A stretch of DNA of 64,000 bases from Streptomyces sp. ACA25 (GTDB lineage: Bacteria > Actinomycetota > Actinomycetes > Streptomycetales > Streptomycetaceae). A program made the position numbers and the translations under genes. How positions within the stretch are numbered: position 1 is the first letter of the stretch; each line of letters starts with the position of its first letter. Where the stretch lies: the NCBI RefSeq assembly GCF_028200735.1, contig NZ_JAQKPV010000013.1, positions 1 to 64,000 of the forward strand, in the 5' to 3' direction. Below, in pieces: positions 16,220-25,121 of the stretch. Below the pieces are notes generated by a model. That model was not told the DNA's origin. It worked only from the letters and a program-made list of their open reading frames with translations, and searched no databases.

Positions 16220-17833
16220 GTGCCGCAACCGCTGGACGCTGCCGCGGTCCGACGCTGGTGCCGGTTCGCTCTCGACGGCCTCGGCCGGGCCCGGGAGGAC
16301 ATCGACGCGATCAATGTCTACCCGGTCGCCGACGGGGACACCGGCACCAACCTCTACCTCACCGTCGAGTCCGCGGCTCAGGCCGTCGAGGCGTCGGCCG
16401 CCGGGGACCCCACCCTGGCCGAGGCGGTGCGGAGCATGGCGCACGGTGCCCTGATCGGCGCCCACGGCAACTCCGGGACGATCCTGGCGCAGCTGTTGCG
16501 AGGCATGGCCGGGGTGCTTGCCGAGGCCGGCCGGGAACCGGACGCCGACACCCTGCGCCACGCACTGCGGCAAGCCGCGCGCTCGGCCTACGAGGCCGTC
16601 GCCCACCCGGTGGAGGGCACCATGCTCACGGTGGCCACCGCCGCCGCCGACGCCGCCGAGCACGCGCCAGGACGGCTCGCCGAGGTGGCGGGAGCGGCCT
16701 GCACGGGCGCCAGGACCGCACTCGCCGAGACGCCGGGGCAGCTGGACGTACTGGCCCGGGCCGGAGTGGTCGACGCCGGTGGCAGCGGTCTCGTCACCGT
16801 CCTCGACGCCCTGGACGCGGCGCTCTCCGGCCGGGCGCCGGACCCCACCCGGCACCACGGCCTGGAACGTACGGCCGGCGGAGCCGCCGCGCCGCAGGCC
16901 GCCTGCGCGCCCCCGGCCACCGGGACGGATCCCGGCTCCGGCGGCGGTTTCGAGGTGATCTATCTGCTGGACTCCACCGACGACGCGGTGCGCCTGCTGC
17001 GAGGCCGGCTCGACACGCTGGGCGACTCCCTGGTCGTGGTGGGCGGCGACGGGCTGTGGAACGTCCACGTCCACACCCACGAGCCCGGGGCCGCCGTGGA
17101 GGCAGGGATCGAGGCCGGCCGGCCGCACCGGATCCGCATCACTCACCTCGGCGTCCCCCCACCGTCCGCACACGCCACCCGGGCCGTCGTCTCGCTCATG
17201 CCCGGCGAAGGACTCGCCGCTCTCTGCGAAGAGGCGGGCGCCACCGCTCTGACCGTGCGTCCGGGGGAGCCGCCCGGCAGTGGCGAACTGGCTGCCGCGC
17301 TGCTGCGCACACACGCCCGCGAGGTCGTGCTGCTCCCCAACGACGACCAGCTGCGGCACGCCGCCGCAGCCGCCGCGGAGCAGGCCCGGGCATCCGGAGT
17401 CCGGGTCGCTGTCATCCCCACCCGTTCCCCGGTGCAGGGCATAGCGGCGCTGGCCGTGCACACCCCGGACCGCCGTTTCGATGAGGACGTCGTCGCCATG
17501 ACCTCGGCCGCAGGGGCCACCCGTTTCGGTGAGGTGACCGTCGCCGAACGGCAGGCCTGGACCTCGGCCGGTATCTGCGAGGCCGGGGACGTGCTCGGCC
17601 TCGTGGACGGTGATGTGGCGATCATCGGCAGCGACCCGGACCCGGTGGCGGCGGAGGTCCTGGCACGGATGCTGTCCGCCGGCGGTGAGCTGGTCACCCT
17701 GGTCCTCGGCTCGCCCGCCCCGACGGCGCTCGCGGCCCGCCTGGCGGACCGGGTGCGCCAGGGGCACCTGGGCGTGGACACCGTCGTCTACGAAGGACGG
17801 CAGAGCGCGCCGTTGCTCATCGGCGTGGAGTGA
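16220..17833 (+). CDS. DAK2-domain protein of the YloV / fatty-acid kinase FakA type
   Basis: A 537-residue protein. The N-terminal DAK2 (DhaL-like) kinase domain has INVYPVADGDTGTNLYLT, the aspartate-rich Mg-ATP site, and AHGNSGTILAQLLRGMA. The C-terminal half has FEVIYLLDSTDDAVRLLRGR and VHVHTHEPGAAVEAGIEAG, the YloV/FakA pattern. In Firmicutes FakA works with a fatty-acid-binding FakB to phosphorylate fatty acids. No FakB/DegV gene is adjacent here, so the substrate is an inference. GTG 16220 has GGGAGG 7 bases upstream; TAGGCT at 16174-16179 is a likely -10 box. It is followed directly by recG. Confidence 0.88.
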   Translation: MPQPLDAAAVRRWCRFALDGLGRAREDIDAINVYPVADGDTGTNLYLTVESAAQAVEASAAGDPTLAEAVRSMAHGALIGAHGNSGTILAQLLRGMAGVLAEAGREPDADTLRHALRQAARSAYEAVAHPVEGTMLTVATAAADAAEHAPGRLAEVAGAACTGARTALAETPGQLDVLARAGVVDAGGSGLVTVLDALDAALSGRAPDPTRHHGLERTAGGAAAPQAACAPPATGTDPGSGGGFEVIYLLDSTDDAVRLLRGRLDTLGDSLVVVGGDGLWNVHVHTHEPGAAVEAGIEAGRPHRIRITHLGVPPPSAHATRAVVSLMPGEGLAALCEEAGATALTVRPGEPPGSGELAAALLRTHAREVVLLPNDDQLRHAAAAAAEQARASGVRVAVIPTRSPVQGIAALAVHTPDRRFDEDVVAMTSAAGATRFGEVTVAERQAWTSAGICEAGDVLGLVDGDVAIIGSDPDPVAAEVLARMLSAGGELVTLVLGSPAPTALAARLADRVRQGHLGVDTVVYEGRQSAPLLIGVE

Positions 17834-17889
17834 GCCGGAGTGGGCGCCGTCCTCCCGGAGCTGTCACCGCGGTGCGCAAGGATGGGAGG

Positions 17890-20115
17890 GTGTCCGCACT
17901 GTCAGATCCCCTCAAGAACCTCGTCGGCGGCAGCACCGCGAAGGTGATGGCCGACCACCTCGGCCTGCGCACCGCCGGTGACCTGCTGCACCACTACCCG
18001 CGGCGGTACGCGGAACGGGGCGAGCTCACCCGGCTCGGCGACCTGCCGCTGGACGAGCACGCCACCGTCGTGGCAGAGGTCGCCGACGCGCGGATCCTGT
18101 CCTACAACAAGGGCCGGGGACAGCGGCTCGAGGTGACGATCACCGACGGCACCGGACGCCTGCAGCTCGTCTTCTTCGCCCGCGCCGGCTACCACCGGCA
18201 GCGGCTGCTGCCCGGCCGGCGGGCCATGTTCGCGGGCAAGGTCTCCGTCTTCCACCACAAACGACAGCTCTCCCACCCGGCCTACGAGCTCCTCGACGCC
18301 GAGAGCGATCCCGCGGCCGTGGACGCCTTCGCCAACAAGCTGCTCCCGCTCTATCCGGCCTGCAAACAGCTGGAGTCCTGGCGTATCGCCAAGGCGGTGG
18401 CGACGCTGCTCGACTCCATGGTGGCCACCGGCTGGGCGGGGGTGACCGACCCGCTGCCCGGCCAGCTGTGCGCCGGGCGTGGGCTGCTGCCGCTGACGGA
18501 CGCGCTGCTCGCGGTCCACCGGCCGCGGAGCCGGGCCGAGGTCGCCGCCGCGAGGGAGCGCCTGAAGTGGGACGAGGCGTTCGTCCTGCAGACCGCGCTG
18601 GCCCGCCGCCGGCACGCCGACGCGCAGCTGCCCGCCGTTCCCCGGCTGCCCCGGGAGGACGGCCTCCTGCACTCCTTCGACGCGAAGCTGCCGTTCACGC
18701 TCACCGGTGGCCAGCAGCGGGTCAGCCGGGAGATCCTCGACGGCCTGGCCGCCGCGCACCCCATGCACCGGCTGCTCCAGGGGGAGGTGGGCTCCGGCAA
18801 GACCCTGGTCGCGCTGCGGGCCATGCTCACCGTCGTCGACTCCGGTGGCCAGGCGGCGCTGCTCGCGCCCACCGAGGTCCTGGCTCAGCAGCACCACCGT
18901 TCGCTCACCGAAATGATGGGCGAGCTGGCCGAGGGCGGGATGCTCGGCGGGGCGGAGCAGGGCACGAAGGTGGTGCTCCTCACCGGATCGATGGGCGTGA
19001 CGGCACGGCGCAGGGCCCTGCTCGACCTGGTCACCGGGGAGGCCGGGATCGTCATCGGCACCCACGCGCTCATCGAGGACAAGGTGCAGTTCCACGACCT
19101 GGGCCTGGTCGTGGTGGACGAGCAGCACCGGTTCGGCGTCGAGCAGCGGGACGCCCTGCGTTCCAAGGGCAGGCAGCCGCCGCACCTGCTGGTCATGACG
19201 GCCACTCCGATTCCGCGGACGGTCGCCATGACGGTCTTCGGGGACCTGGAGACCTCCGTACTCGACGAACTGCCTGCCGGGCGGTCCCCGATCGCCAGCC
19301 ACGTGGTGCCGGTGGCGGACCGGCCGCACTTCCTGACCCGCGCCTGGGAGCGTGTCCGGGAGGAGGTCGCCGCCGGTCATCAGGTGTACGTCGTGTGCCC
19401 GCGGATCGGTGAGGAGAGCGGTCCCGCCGGGGCCGCCGGGGCACCCGCCGAAGGGGAGACCGCCGAGGAGGAAGCCGGAGAGGCGGGGGAGGACGCGCGG
19501 CGTCCGCCGCTGGCCGTGCTGGACGTGGCCGCGGAGCTGTCCGGCGGTCCGCTGAAGGGGCTCCGGGTGGCCGTTCTGCACGGCAGGATGGCGCCGGAGG
19601 CCAAGGAGGACCTGATGCGCCGCTTCACCGACGGGTCGGTGGACGTCCTGGTCGCCACCACGGTCATCGAGGTCGGGGTCAACGTTCCCAACGCCACCGT
19701 CATGGTGATCATGGACGCGGACCGGTTCGGTGTCTCCCAGCTGCACCAGCTGCGCGGCCGGGTGGGCCGTGGTGCGGCGGCGGGGCTCTGCCTGCTGGTG
19801 TCCGAGATGCCGGAGGGCAGCCCGGCCCGCGCCCGGCTGGACGCGGTGGCCGGCACGCTGGACGGCTTCGAGCTGTCCCGGATCGACCTGGAGCAGCGCC
19901 GCGAGGGTGACGTGCTGGGGCAGGCCCAGTCCGGCGGCCGGAGCTCGCTGCGGATGCTCGCCGTGATCGAGGACGAGGACATCATCGCGGAGGCCCGTGC
20001 GGAGGCCACCGCCCTGGTCGGGCGGGACCCCGGCCTGGAGAGCTCCCCGGAGCTCCGCGCGGCGCTCGCGTCGCTGCTGGACGCGGACCGTGAGCAGTAT
20101 CTCGACAAGGGCTGA
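17890..20115 (+). CDS. recG: ATP-dependent DNA helicase RecG
   Basis: A 741-residue superfamily-2 helicase that remodels stalled forks and Holliday junctions. The N-terminal wedge/OB part contains LHHYPRRYAERGELTRLGDL. Walker A is GEVGSGKT (residues 298-305) and the DEQH box is D410-H413, followed by VMTATPIPRTVAMTVFGDL, the helicase C-domain IEVGVNVPNATVMVI and QLHQLRGRVGRG. I chose GTG 17890 because conserved sequence begins there; AAGGAT six bases upstream could be a -10 for a leaderless message. GTG 17872 and GTG 17830 (overlapping the previous stop) are alternatives. An acidic insertion near residue 530 (EGETAEEEAGEAGEDARR) is lineage-specific. Confidence 0.94.
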   Translation: MSALSDPLKNLVGGSTAKVMADHLGLRTAGDLLHHYPRRYAERGELTRLGDLPLDEHATVVAEVADARILSYNKGRGQRLEVTITDGTGRLQLVFFARAGYHRQRLLPGRRAMFAGKVSVFHHKRQLSHPAYELLDAESDPAAVDAFANKLLPLYPACKQLESWRIAKAVATLLDSMVATGWAGVTDPLPGQLCAGRGLLPLTDALLAVHRPRSRAEVAAARERLKWDEAFVLQTALARRRHADAQLPAVPRLPREDGLLHSFDAKLPFTLTGGQQRVSREILDGLAAAHPMHRLLQGEVGSGKTLVALRAMLTVVDSGGQAALLAPTEVLAQQHHRSLTEMMGELAEGGMLGGAEQGTKVVLLTGSMGVTARRRALLDLVTGEAGIVIGTHALIEDKVQFHDLGLVVVDEQHRFGVEQRDALRSKGRQPPHLLVMTATPIPRTVAMTVFGDLETSVLDELPAGRSPIASHVVPVADRPHFLTRAWERVREEVAAGHQVYVVCPRIGEESGPAGAAGAPAEGETAEEEAGEAGEDARRPPLAVLDVAAELSGGPLKGLRVAVLHGRMAPEAKEDLMRRFTDGSVDVLVATTVIEVGVNVPNATVMVIMDADRFGVSQLHQLRGRVGRGAAAGLCLLVSEMPEGSPARARLDAVAGTLDGFELSRIDLEQRREGDVLGQAQSGGRSSLRMLAVIEDEDIIAEARAEATALVGRDPGLESSPELRAALASLLDADREQYLDKG

Positions 20116-20267
20116 GCCGCCGGGCCGGGCCCCCGCCGTGCGGGCCGGTGCGCACGGTGCGCGGTTCGGCCGGAGGCGTGCCGCTGCCGCCGTATAGCGT
20201 GGTGCCCGGACAGCCGGCGCCAGGTGTGCCGGCTCCGCGCAGGCACCGGACCGGGAGAGAGCAGTCG

Positions 20268-20855
20268 ATGACCCGTGTGATCGCCGGCAGCGCAGGCGGA
20301 CGACGACTCGCCGTGCCACCGGGCCGTGGCACCCGGCCGACCTCCGACCGTGCGCGGGAAGGGCTCTTTTCCAGTTGGGAGGCGCTGTCCGGGCCGCTGG
20401 ACGGAGCCCGGGTGCTGGATCTCTACGCGGGCTCCGGCGCTGTGGGGCTGGAGGCGCTCTCCCGGGGGGCCGCGCATGCCCTGCTGGTGGAGGCCGATGG
20501 CCGGGCGGCCCGGACCGTCCGCGACAACGTGCGCGCGCTCGGCCTGCCCGGCGCCGAGGTGCGCAGCGCCCGGGCCGAGCAGATCCTCGCCGGACCGGCT
20601 CCGGGAGAGCGGTACGACCTGGCGTTTCTCGACCCTCCTTACCCGGTGACCGACGAGGTCGTGCGGGAGATTCTGCTCACACTCCGTACGCAGGGGTGGC
20701 TCACCGGCGGCGCATTGGTCACCGTGGAGCGCAGCACCCGAGGCGGAACGTTCCGCTGGCCGGCCGGCTACGAGGAACTGCGCTCCCGCCGCTACGGCGA
20801 AGGCACCCTCTGGTACGGTCGCGCCGCCGATATAGAGGTTACCGACCGGTCATGA
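20268..20855 (+). CDS. rsmD: 16S rRNA (guanine966-N2)-methyltransferase
   Basis: A 195-residue Rossmann-fold methyltransferase modifying G966 of 16S rRNA. Signatures: TRVIAGSAGGRRLAVPPGRG at the N-terminus, the AdoMet-binding LDLYAGSGAVGLEALSRGA and the catalytic FLDPPYP. ATG 20268 is preceded by GGGAGAG. Its stop overlaps an ATG (20852) in frame with coaD, so the two are probably translationally coupled, a pairing seen in many bacteria. Confidence 0.94.
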   Translation: MTRVIAGSAGGRRLAVPPGRGTRPTSDRAREGLFSSWEALSGPLDGARVLDLYAGSGAVGLEALSRGAAHALLVEADGRAARTVRDNVRALGLPGAEVRSARAEQILAGPAPGERYDLAFLDPPYPVTDEVVREILLTLRTQGWLTGGALVTVERSTRGGTFRWPAGYEELRSRRYGEGTLWYGRAADIEVTDRS

Positions 20856-20881
20856 CGGGTCGGAAGAGCGAGGAGAGACCG

Positions 20882-21361
20882 TTGCGCCGCGCAGTGTGTC
20901 CCGGGTCCTTCGACCCCATCACCAATGGTCATGTCGACATCATCGGCCGGGCGTCGAAGCTCTACGACGTGGTGCACGTCGCCGTGATGATCAACAAGTC
21001 GAAGCAGGGGCTGTTCACGGTCGACGAGCGCATCGCGCTGATCAAGGAGGTCACCGCGCACTACGGCAACGTCGAGGTGGAGGCCTTCCACGGGCTGCTC
21101 GTCGAGTACTGCCGGCAGCGCGACATCCCGGCCATCGTGAAGGGGCTGCGGGCGGTCAGCGACTTCGACTACGAGCTCCAGATGGCACAGATGAACATCG
21201 GGCTCTCCGGGGTGGAGACGCTGTTCGTCCCCACCAACCCCACCTACAGCTTTCTCTCCTCCAGCCTGGTCAAGGAGGTCGCCACCTGGGGCGGCGACGT
21301 CTCGCACCTGGTGCCCGAGCCGGTCCTGGGCGCGCTGTACGAGCGGCTCCGCAAGCCCTGA
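20882..21361 (+). CDS. coaD: Phosphopantetheine adenylyltransferase
   Basis: A 159-residue (from TTG 20882) nucleotidyltransferase making dephospho-CoA from 4'-phosphopantetheine and ATP. The (T/H)xGH motif is in CPGSFDPITNGHVDII, followed by AVMINKSKQGLFTVDERI, KGLRAVSDFDYELQMAQMN and the ATP-binding YSFLSSSLVKEVA. TTG 20882 has AGGAGA about 6 bases upstream. The alternative ATG 20852 overlaps the rsmD stop as ATGA and would add 10 residues. Confidence 0.95.
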   Translation: MRRAVCPGSFDPITNGHVDIIGRASKLYDVVHVAVMINKSKQGLFTVDERIALIKEVTAHYGNVEVEAFHGLLVEYCRQRDIPAIVKGLRAVSDFDYELQMAQMNIGLSGVETLFVPTNPTYSFLSSSLVKEVATWGGDVSHLVPEPVLGALYERLRKP

Positions 21362-21423
21362 GCGGGTGGTCCCGTGCTCACTTGGCTGTCCTGCCCGGTC
21401 GCGCAGCCCGTACAGTCGTAGCC

Positions 21424-22458
21424 GTGGACGTACAGCAGAAGCTCGATGAGATCGCCGCCTCCGTGGAGGGCGCGAAGGCCATGCCCATGTCGGCCTCCTG
21501 CGTCATCAACCGCAAGGATCTGCTCGCCCGGATCGAGGAGCTCCGCGAGGCGCTTCCCGGTTCCCTGGCACAAGCCCGCGAAGTGCTCGGCGACCGGGAA
21601 CAGGTCGTCGCCGAGGCCCAGCAGGAGGCGCGCCGGATCGTCGAGGCGGCACACCACGAGCGGGGTTCGCTCGTGGGAGGCACCGAGATCGTGCAGCAGG
21701 CCCGGGCGGAGGCGTCCCGGATCCTGGAGGAGGCACGCCGGGACGCCGCGGAGAGCAAGGCCGAGGCCGACGACTACGTGGACAGCAAGCTGGCCAACTT
21801 CGAGGTCGTCCTCGGGAAGACCATCGGCTCGGTGGACCGGGGCCGTGACAAGCTGCTCGGCCCCGACCGGGCGGGCGGTGACCCCCAGGAACTGCTCGAC
21901 CGGGCCGACGCCTATGTGGACGCCCAGTTCAGCGCGATCGAGGCGGTGCTCCGCAAGACCCTGGAGGCGGTCGGCCGCGGGCGTCTCAAGCTCACCGGCC
22001 ACCGTCCCAGCGACGAGTTGATGGACCACCTGCCCTCGCAGGGCGGGCCGCAGGAGGCCGAGGACGACGGTGGCTACTTCGGCCGGGCCCCCGGTGGCGC
22101 GCCGGACCGGGAGAGCCCGGCCTCGCATGACTACCGGGACAGCCAGGGCGGCTACCGCCAGGAGCCCTACGGGAACGGCGGCTACGAACCGCGCCCTTAC
22201 GCTCCCGCGCAGGAGGACCGCCACCCCTCCGCCCCGGCCGGCCAGGACGCCTACGCACAGGCCGGACCGGGCTACGGCTACGCCCAGCAGTCCCCGGAGT
22301 ACCAGCAGGCCCAGTATCAGCAGTCCCAGGATTACCAGCAGTCCCAGTACCAGCAGCTGGCCGGTCACCGGAGCGGCGGGGCGCTGGAGGAGACCAGTTT
22401 CTTCGACACCCAGATGATCGATGCCGAGCAGTTGCGCCGGTACGAACAGGGCCGCTGA
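21424..22458 (+). CDS. DivIVA-like coiled-coil protein with Gln/Tyr-rich tail
   Basis: A 344-residue protein. Residues about 20-160 are predicted coiled coil (AQAREVLGDREQVVAEAQQE, VQQARAEASRILEEARRDAA) of the kind annotated as DivIVA or ATP-synthase-b-like cell-division proteins in actinomycetes. The C-terminal 130 residues are disordered and rich in Gly, Tyr, Pro and Gln, with repeated YQQ units. A scaffold role in polar growth or septation is an inference. TACAGT at 21411-21416 ends 7 bases before the GTG, and there is no ribosome binding site, indicating a leaderless transcript. Confidence 0.82.
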   Translation: MDVQQKLDEIAASVEGAKAMPMSASCVINRKDLLARIEELREALPGSLAQAREVLGDREQVVAEAQQEARRIVEAAHHERGSLVGGTEIVQQARAEASRILEEARRDAAESKAEADDYVDSKLANFEVVLGKTIGSVDRGRDKLLGPDRAGGDPQELLDRADAYVDAQFSAIEAVLRKTLEAVGRGRLKLTGHRPSDELMDHLPSQGGPQEAEDDGGYFGRAPGGAPDRESPASHDYRDSQGGYRQEPYGNGGYEPRPYAPAQEDRHPSAPAGQDAYAQAGPGYGYAQQSPEYQQAQYQQSQDYQQSQYQQLAGHRSGGALEETSFFDTQMIDAEQLRRYEQGR

Positions 22459-22482
22459 CCGCACCGCTGTGATCGGGCACCC

Positions 22483-22519
22483 GGCCCAATTGGGCCGTGG
22501 GCCGGCGGTGAAGTATTCT
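22483..22519 (+). promoter_or_regulatory. Promoter with overlapping palindrome for DUF177-rpmF-rnc-mutM
   Basis: TTGGGC (22490-22495) and TATTCT (22514-22519) are 18 bases apart. The -35 is embedded in a perfect 14-bp palindrome GGCCCAATTGGGCC (22483-22496), a candidate operator. The predicted leader is about 100 bases. Confidence 0.6.
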
Positions 22520-22628
22520 GTCCCTTCGGTCGTGGCGTCGTCCGCGACCGCAGCCACCCGGGTCCGTCCTCCCGTCAGGAGTCGGCCCCGGCCCTCGGCC
22601 CGAGACCTCATGGAGAAAGCAGGAACCC

Positions 22629-23276
22629 CTGAACGCCGCCCTGAATCACCGCGACCCCCTCGTGTTCGACACACGCGAGCTGGGGAGGCGGCCGGGCGCG
22701 CTCAAGAGGGTTTCCCGCACGGTTGACGCTCCGGCCTCTCTCGGAATCGAGGTCATCGGAGTGCCGGAAGGCGCCCCGGTGGAGCTGGAGCTCCGGCTGG
22801 AGTCGGTCATGGAGGGGGTACTGGTCACCGGTACCGCCGAAGTGCCGCTGGAGGGCGAGTGCGTAAGGTGTCTGGAGCCGGTGAGCCGCACAGGCGAAGC
22901 CGATTTCCAGGAATTGTTCTCCTACCCCGACGCCGAGAGCCGGTACCGCCGTGCGGCACCGGCTGACGACGTCGAGGAGTCCGAGGAGAGCGAGACGTAC
23001 GTGCTGGAGGCCGACCTGTTCGACCTCGAGCCCGTGCTGCGGGATGCGGTGGTGCTGTCACTGCCGCTGCAGCCGGTGTGCCGGGAAGACTGCCCCGGCC
23101 TGTGCCCCGCATGCGGGTTCAGGCTCGCGGACGACCCGGAGCACCATCACGACGAAGCCGTCGACATCCGTTGGGCGGCCCTGCAGGAGCTGGCCGGGAC
23201 CATGCGTCCCGGCGGGCGAGACGCAGACCAGGAAAAGCCTCCCCGCACGCGCGGGGACGAACCACAGGAGAAGTAG
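22629..23276 (+). CDS. DUF177 / YceD family protein (23S rRNA accumulation)
   Basis: A YceD-like protein encoded immediately upstream of L32, the conserved arrangement in bacteria, and implicated in 23S rRNA or ribosome assembly. Core motifs are LELRLESVMEGVLVTGTAEV, GECVRCLEPV and the C-terminal CREDCPGLCPACG, whose cysteines probably bind zinc. The reading frame begins before GTG 22662: a CTG at 22629 with AGGA just upstream gives the expected N-terminus (LNAALNHRDPLVFDTREL), which I recall from homologues, so I place the start there. GTG 22662 is the conservative alternative. Confidence 0.86.
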   Translation: MNAALNHRDPLVFDTRELGRRPGALKRVSRTVDAPASLGIEVIGVPEGAPVELELRLESVMEGVLVTGTAEVPLEGECVRCLEPVSRTGEADFQELFSYPDAESRYRRAAPADDVEESEESETYVLEADLFDLEPVLRDAVVLSLPLQPVCREDCPGLCPACGFRLADDPEHHHDEAVDIRWAALQELAGTMRPGGRDADQEKPPRTRGDEPQEK

Positions 23277-23278
23277 CC

Positions 23279-23452
23279 GTGGCTGTTCCGAAGCGGAAGA
23301 TGTCGCGCAGCAACACGCGCCACCGCCGGTCGCAGTGGAAGGCTGCGGTCCCCAACCTGGCCTCGTGCGAGCGCTGCCAGGAGCCGAAGCTGCAGCACAC
23401 CGCGTGCTCCAACTGCGGCACGTACAACCGTCGCCAGGTCCTCGAGGTCTGA
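23279..23452 (+). CDS. rpmF: 50S ribosomal protein L32
   Basis: A 57-residue L32 with the basic N-terminus AVPKRKMSRSNTRHRRSQWK and a four-cysteine zinc ribbon (CERC and CSNC). It lies two bases after the DUF177 stop and 19 bases before rnc, forming one operon. The GTG start has AGGAG upstream. Confidence 0.97.
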   Translation: MAVPKRKMSRSNTRHRRSQWKAAVPNLASCERCQEPKLQHTACSNCGTYNRRQVLEV

Positions 23453-23471
23453 TCGGCGGGTGACAGGCTCC

Positions 23472-24239
23472 ATGTCGCACGCCCACACGTCCTCCCCGCC
23501 GGTCCCGGCGGGCGAGGAACAGGCGGACGCAGCCTCGCCCCACGCGGTCCTGGAAGGGCGGATCGGGTATCGCCTCGATTCCGCCCTTCTGGTGCGCGCC
23601 CTGACGCACCGCAGCTTCGCCTACGAGAACGGCGGCCTGCCCACCAACGAGCGGCTGGAGTTCCTCGGGGACTCGGTGCTCGGACTGGTGGTCACCGACA
23701 CCCTCTACCGGAAGCACCCCGAGCTGCCCGAGGGCCAGCTCGCGAAGCTCCGGGCGGCGGTGGTCAACTCCCGTGCCCTCGCCGAAGTCGCGCGCGGCCT
23801 CGAGCTGGGCTCCTTCGTCCGGCTCGGACGGGGCGAGGAGGGTACCGGGGGGCGGGACAAGGCATCCATCCTCGCGGACACCCTCGAGGCGGTGATCGGC
23901 GCCGTCTATCTCGACCGAGGGCTGGCCGCCGCGGACGAGTTCGTGCACCGGCTCTTCGACGCCATGATCGAACGCTCCGCCGGTCTCGGCGCCGGCCTGG
24001 ACTGGAAGACGAGTCTCCAGGAGCTCAGCGCCGCCCGGAGTCTCGGTGTGCCCGAGTACGTGATCACCGAGTCCGGCCCCGACCATGCGAAGACCTTCAC
24101 TGCTGCCGCTCGCGTCGGAGGCGTCACGTACGGCACCGGCACCGGCCGCAGCAAGAAGGAAGCCGAGCAGCAGGCGGCCGAGACCGCCTGGCGGGCGATT
24201 CGCGCCGCCGACCCCGGAGAAACCGAGTCCGTTGCCTGA
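23472..24239 (+). CDS. rnc: Ribonuclease III (AbsB)
   Basis: A 255-residue double-strand-specific endoribonuclease that processes rRNA and mRNA. The catalytic signature NERLEFLGDSVL, the second metal-site segment DTLEAVIGAVYLD and a C-terminal dsRNA-binding domain (DWKTSLQEL, then GTGRSKKEAEQQAAE) are complete. In S. coelicolor the same gene is absB and globally affects antibiotic production. ATG 23472 is used; GTG 23460 would add four residues. The stop overlaps the mutM start. Confidence 0.96.
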   Translation: MSHAHTSSPPVPAGEEQADAASPHAVLEGRIGYRLDSALLVRALTHRSFAYENGGLPTNERLEFLGDSVLGLVVTDTLYRKHPELPEGQLAKLRAAVVNSRALAEVARGLELGSFVRLGRGEEGTGGRDKASILADTLEAVIGAVYLDRGLAAADEFVHRLFDAMIERSAGLGAGLDWKTSLQELSAARSLGVPEYVITESGPDHAKTFTAAARVGGVTYGTGTGRSKKEAEQQAAETAWRAIRAADPGETESVA

Positions 24240-25098
24240 GCTGCCCGAGGTCGAGGTCGTCAGACGCGGCCTCGACCGCTGGGTGGCGGGGCGCACCGTC
24301 GGCGAGGCCGAGGTGCTGCACCCCCGGGCGGTCCGCCGCCACCTCGGCGGCCCCCGGGATTTCTCCGGCCGGCTGGCCGGCCGGACCCTCGCCGCGCCCA
24401 GGCGCCGGGGCAAGTACCTGTGGATGCCCCTTGCGGGGGAGGACCACGCACTCCTGGCCCACCTCGGCATGAGCGGGCAGTTGCTCATCCAGCAGCCGGA
24501 CACCCCGCGCGAGAAGCACCTGCGGGTACGCATCGGATTCGACGACCCGGCGGGCGGGGAGCTCAGGTTCGTCGATCAGCGGACCTTCGGAGGGCTGTCG
24601 GTGCACAGCACCGTGCCCGGCGACCCCGAAGGGCTGCCGGAGATCATCGCCCACATTGCCCGGGACCCGCTGGACGACGCCTTCGACGAGGCGGCCTTCC
24701 ACGCCGCGCTGCGCCGCCGCCGCACCACCGTCAAGCGGGCGTTGCTGGATCAGACGCTGATCAGCGGGGTGGGCAACATCTACGCGGACGAGGCGTTGTG
24801 GCGGTGCCGGCTGCACTTCGAGCGTCCCACCGCGACGCTCACCCGCCCTCGCACCGCGGAGCTGCTCGGCCACATCCGCGAGGTGATGACGGAGGCGCTG
24901 GCAGCGGGCGGCACCAGCTTCGACAGCCTCTACGTCCAGGTCAACGGGGAGTCGGGGTACTTCGCGCGCTCCCTGGACGCCTACGGCCGGGAGGGTGAGC
25001 CCTGCAACCGCTGCGCCACGCCGCTGCGCCGGCTGCCGTGGATGAACCGCTCCAGTTACTTCTGCCCGCGCTGTCAGCGCCCGCCGCGGACGGGCTGA
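24232..25098 (+). CDS. mutM: Formamidopyrimidine-DNA glycosylase
   Basis: A 288-residue base-excision enzyme removing oxidised purines such as 8-oxoguanine. After the TTG start the sequence PELPEVEVVRRGLDRW gives the catalytic N-terminal proline and glutamate. Lys in RRGKYLW, the H2TH region (LLDQTLISGVGNIYADEAL) and a C-terminal zinc finger (CNRC, CPRC) with the conserved arginine in NRSSYFCPRC are present. The TTG at 24232 overlaps the rnc stop, so it is translationally coupled. Confidence 0.95.
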   Translation: MPELPEVEVVRRGLDRWVAGRTVGEAEVLHPRAVRRHLGGPRDFSGRLAGRTLAAPRRRGKYLWMPLAGEDHALLAHLGMSGQLLIQQPDTPREKHLRVRIGFDDPAGGELRFVDQRTFGGLSVHSTVPGDPEGLPEIIAHIARDPLDDAFDEAAFHAALRRRRTTVKRALLDQTLISGVGNIYADEALWRCRLHFERPTATLTRPRTAELLGHIREVMTEALAAGGTSFDSLYVQVNGESGYFARSLDAYGREGEPCNRCATPLRRLPWMNRSSYFCPRCQRPPRTG

Positions 25099-25121
25099 AG
25101 CCGTCCGCGGCGCAGCAACCG

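Noticed and set aside
22610..22726. ATG-started open frame upstream of DUF177
   Set aside because: It is in a different frame from the DUF177 protein and has no family resemblance; the ATG lies in the leader.
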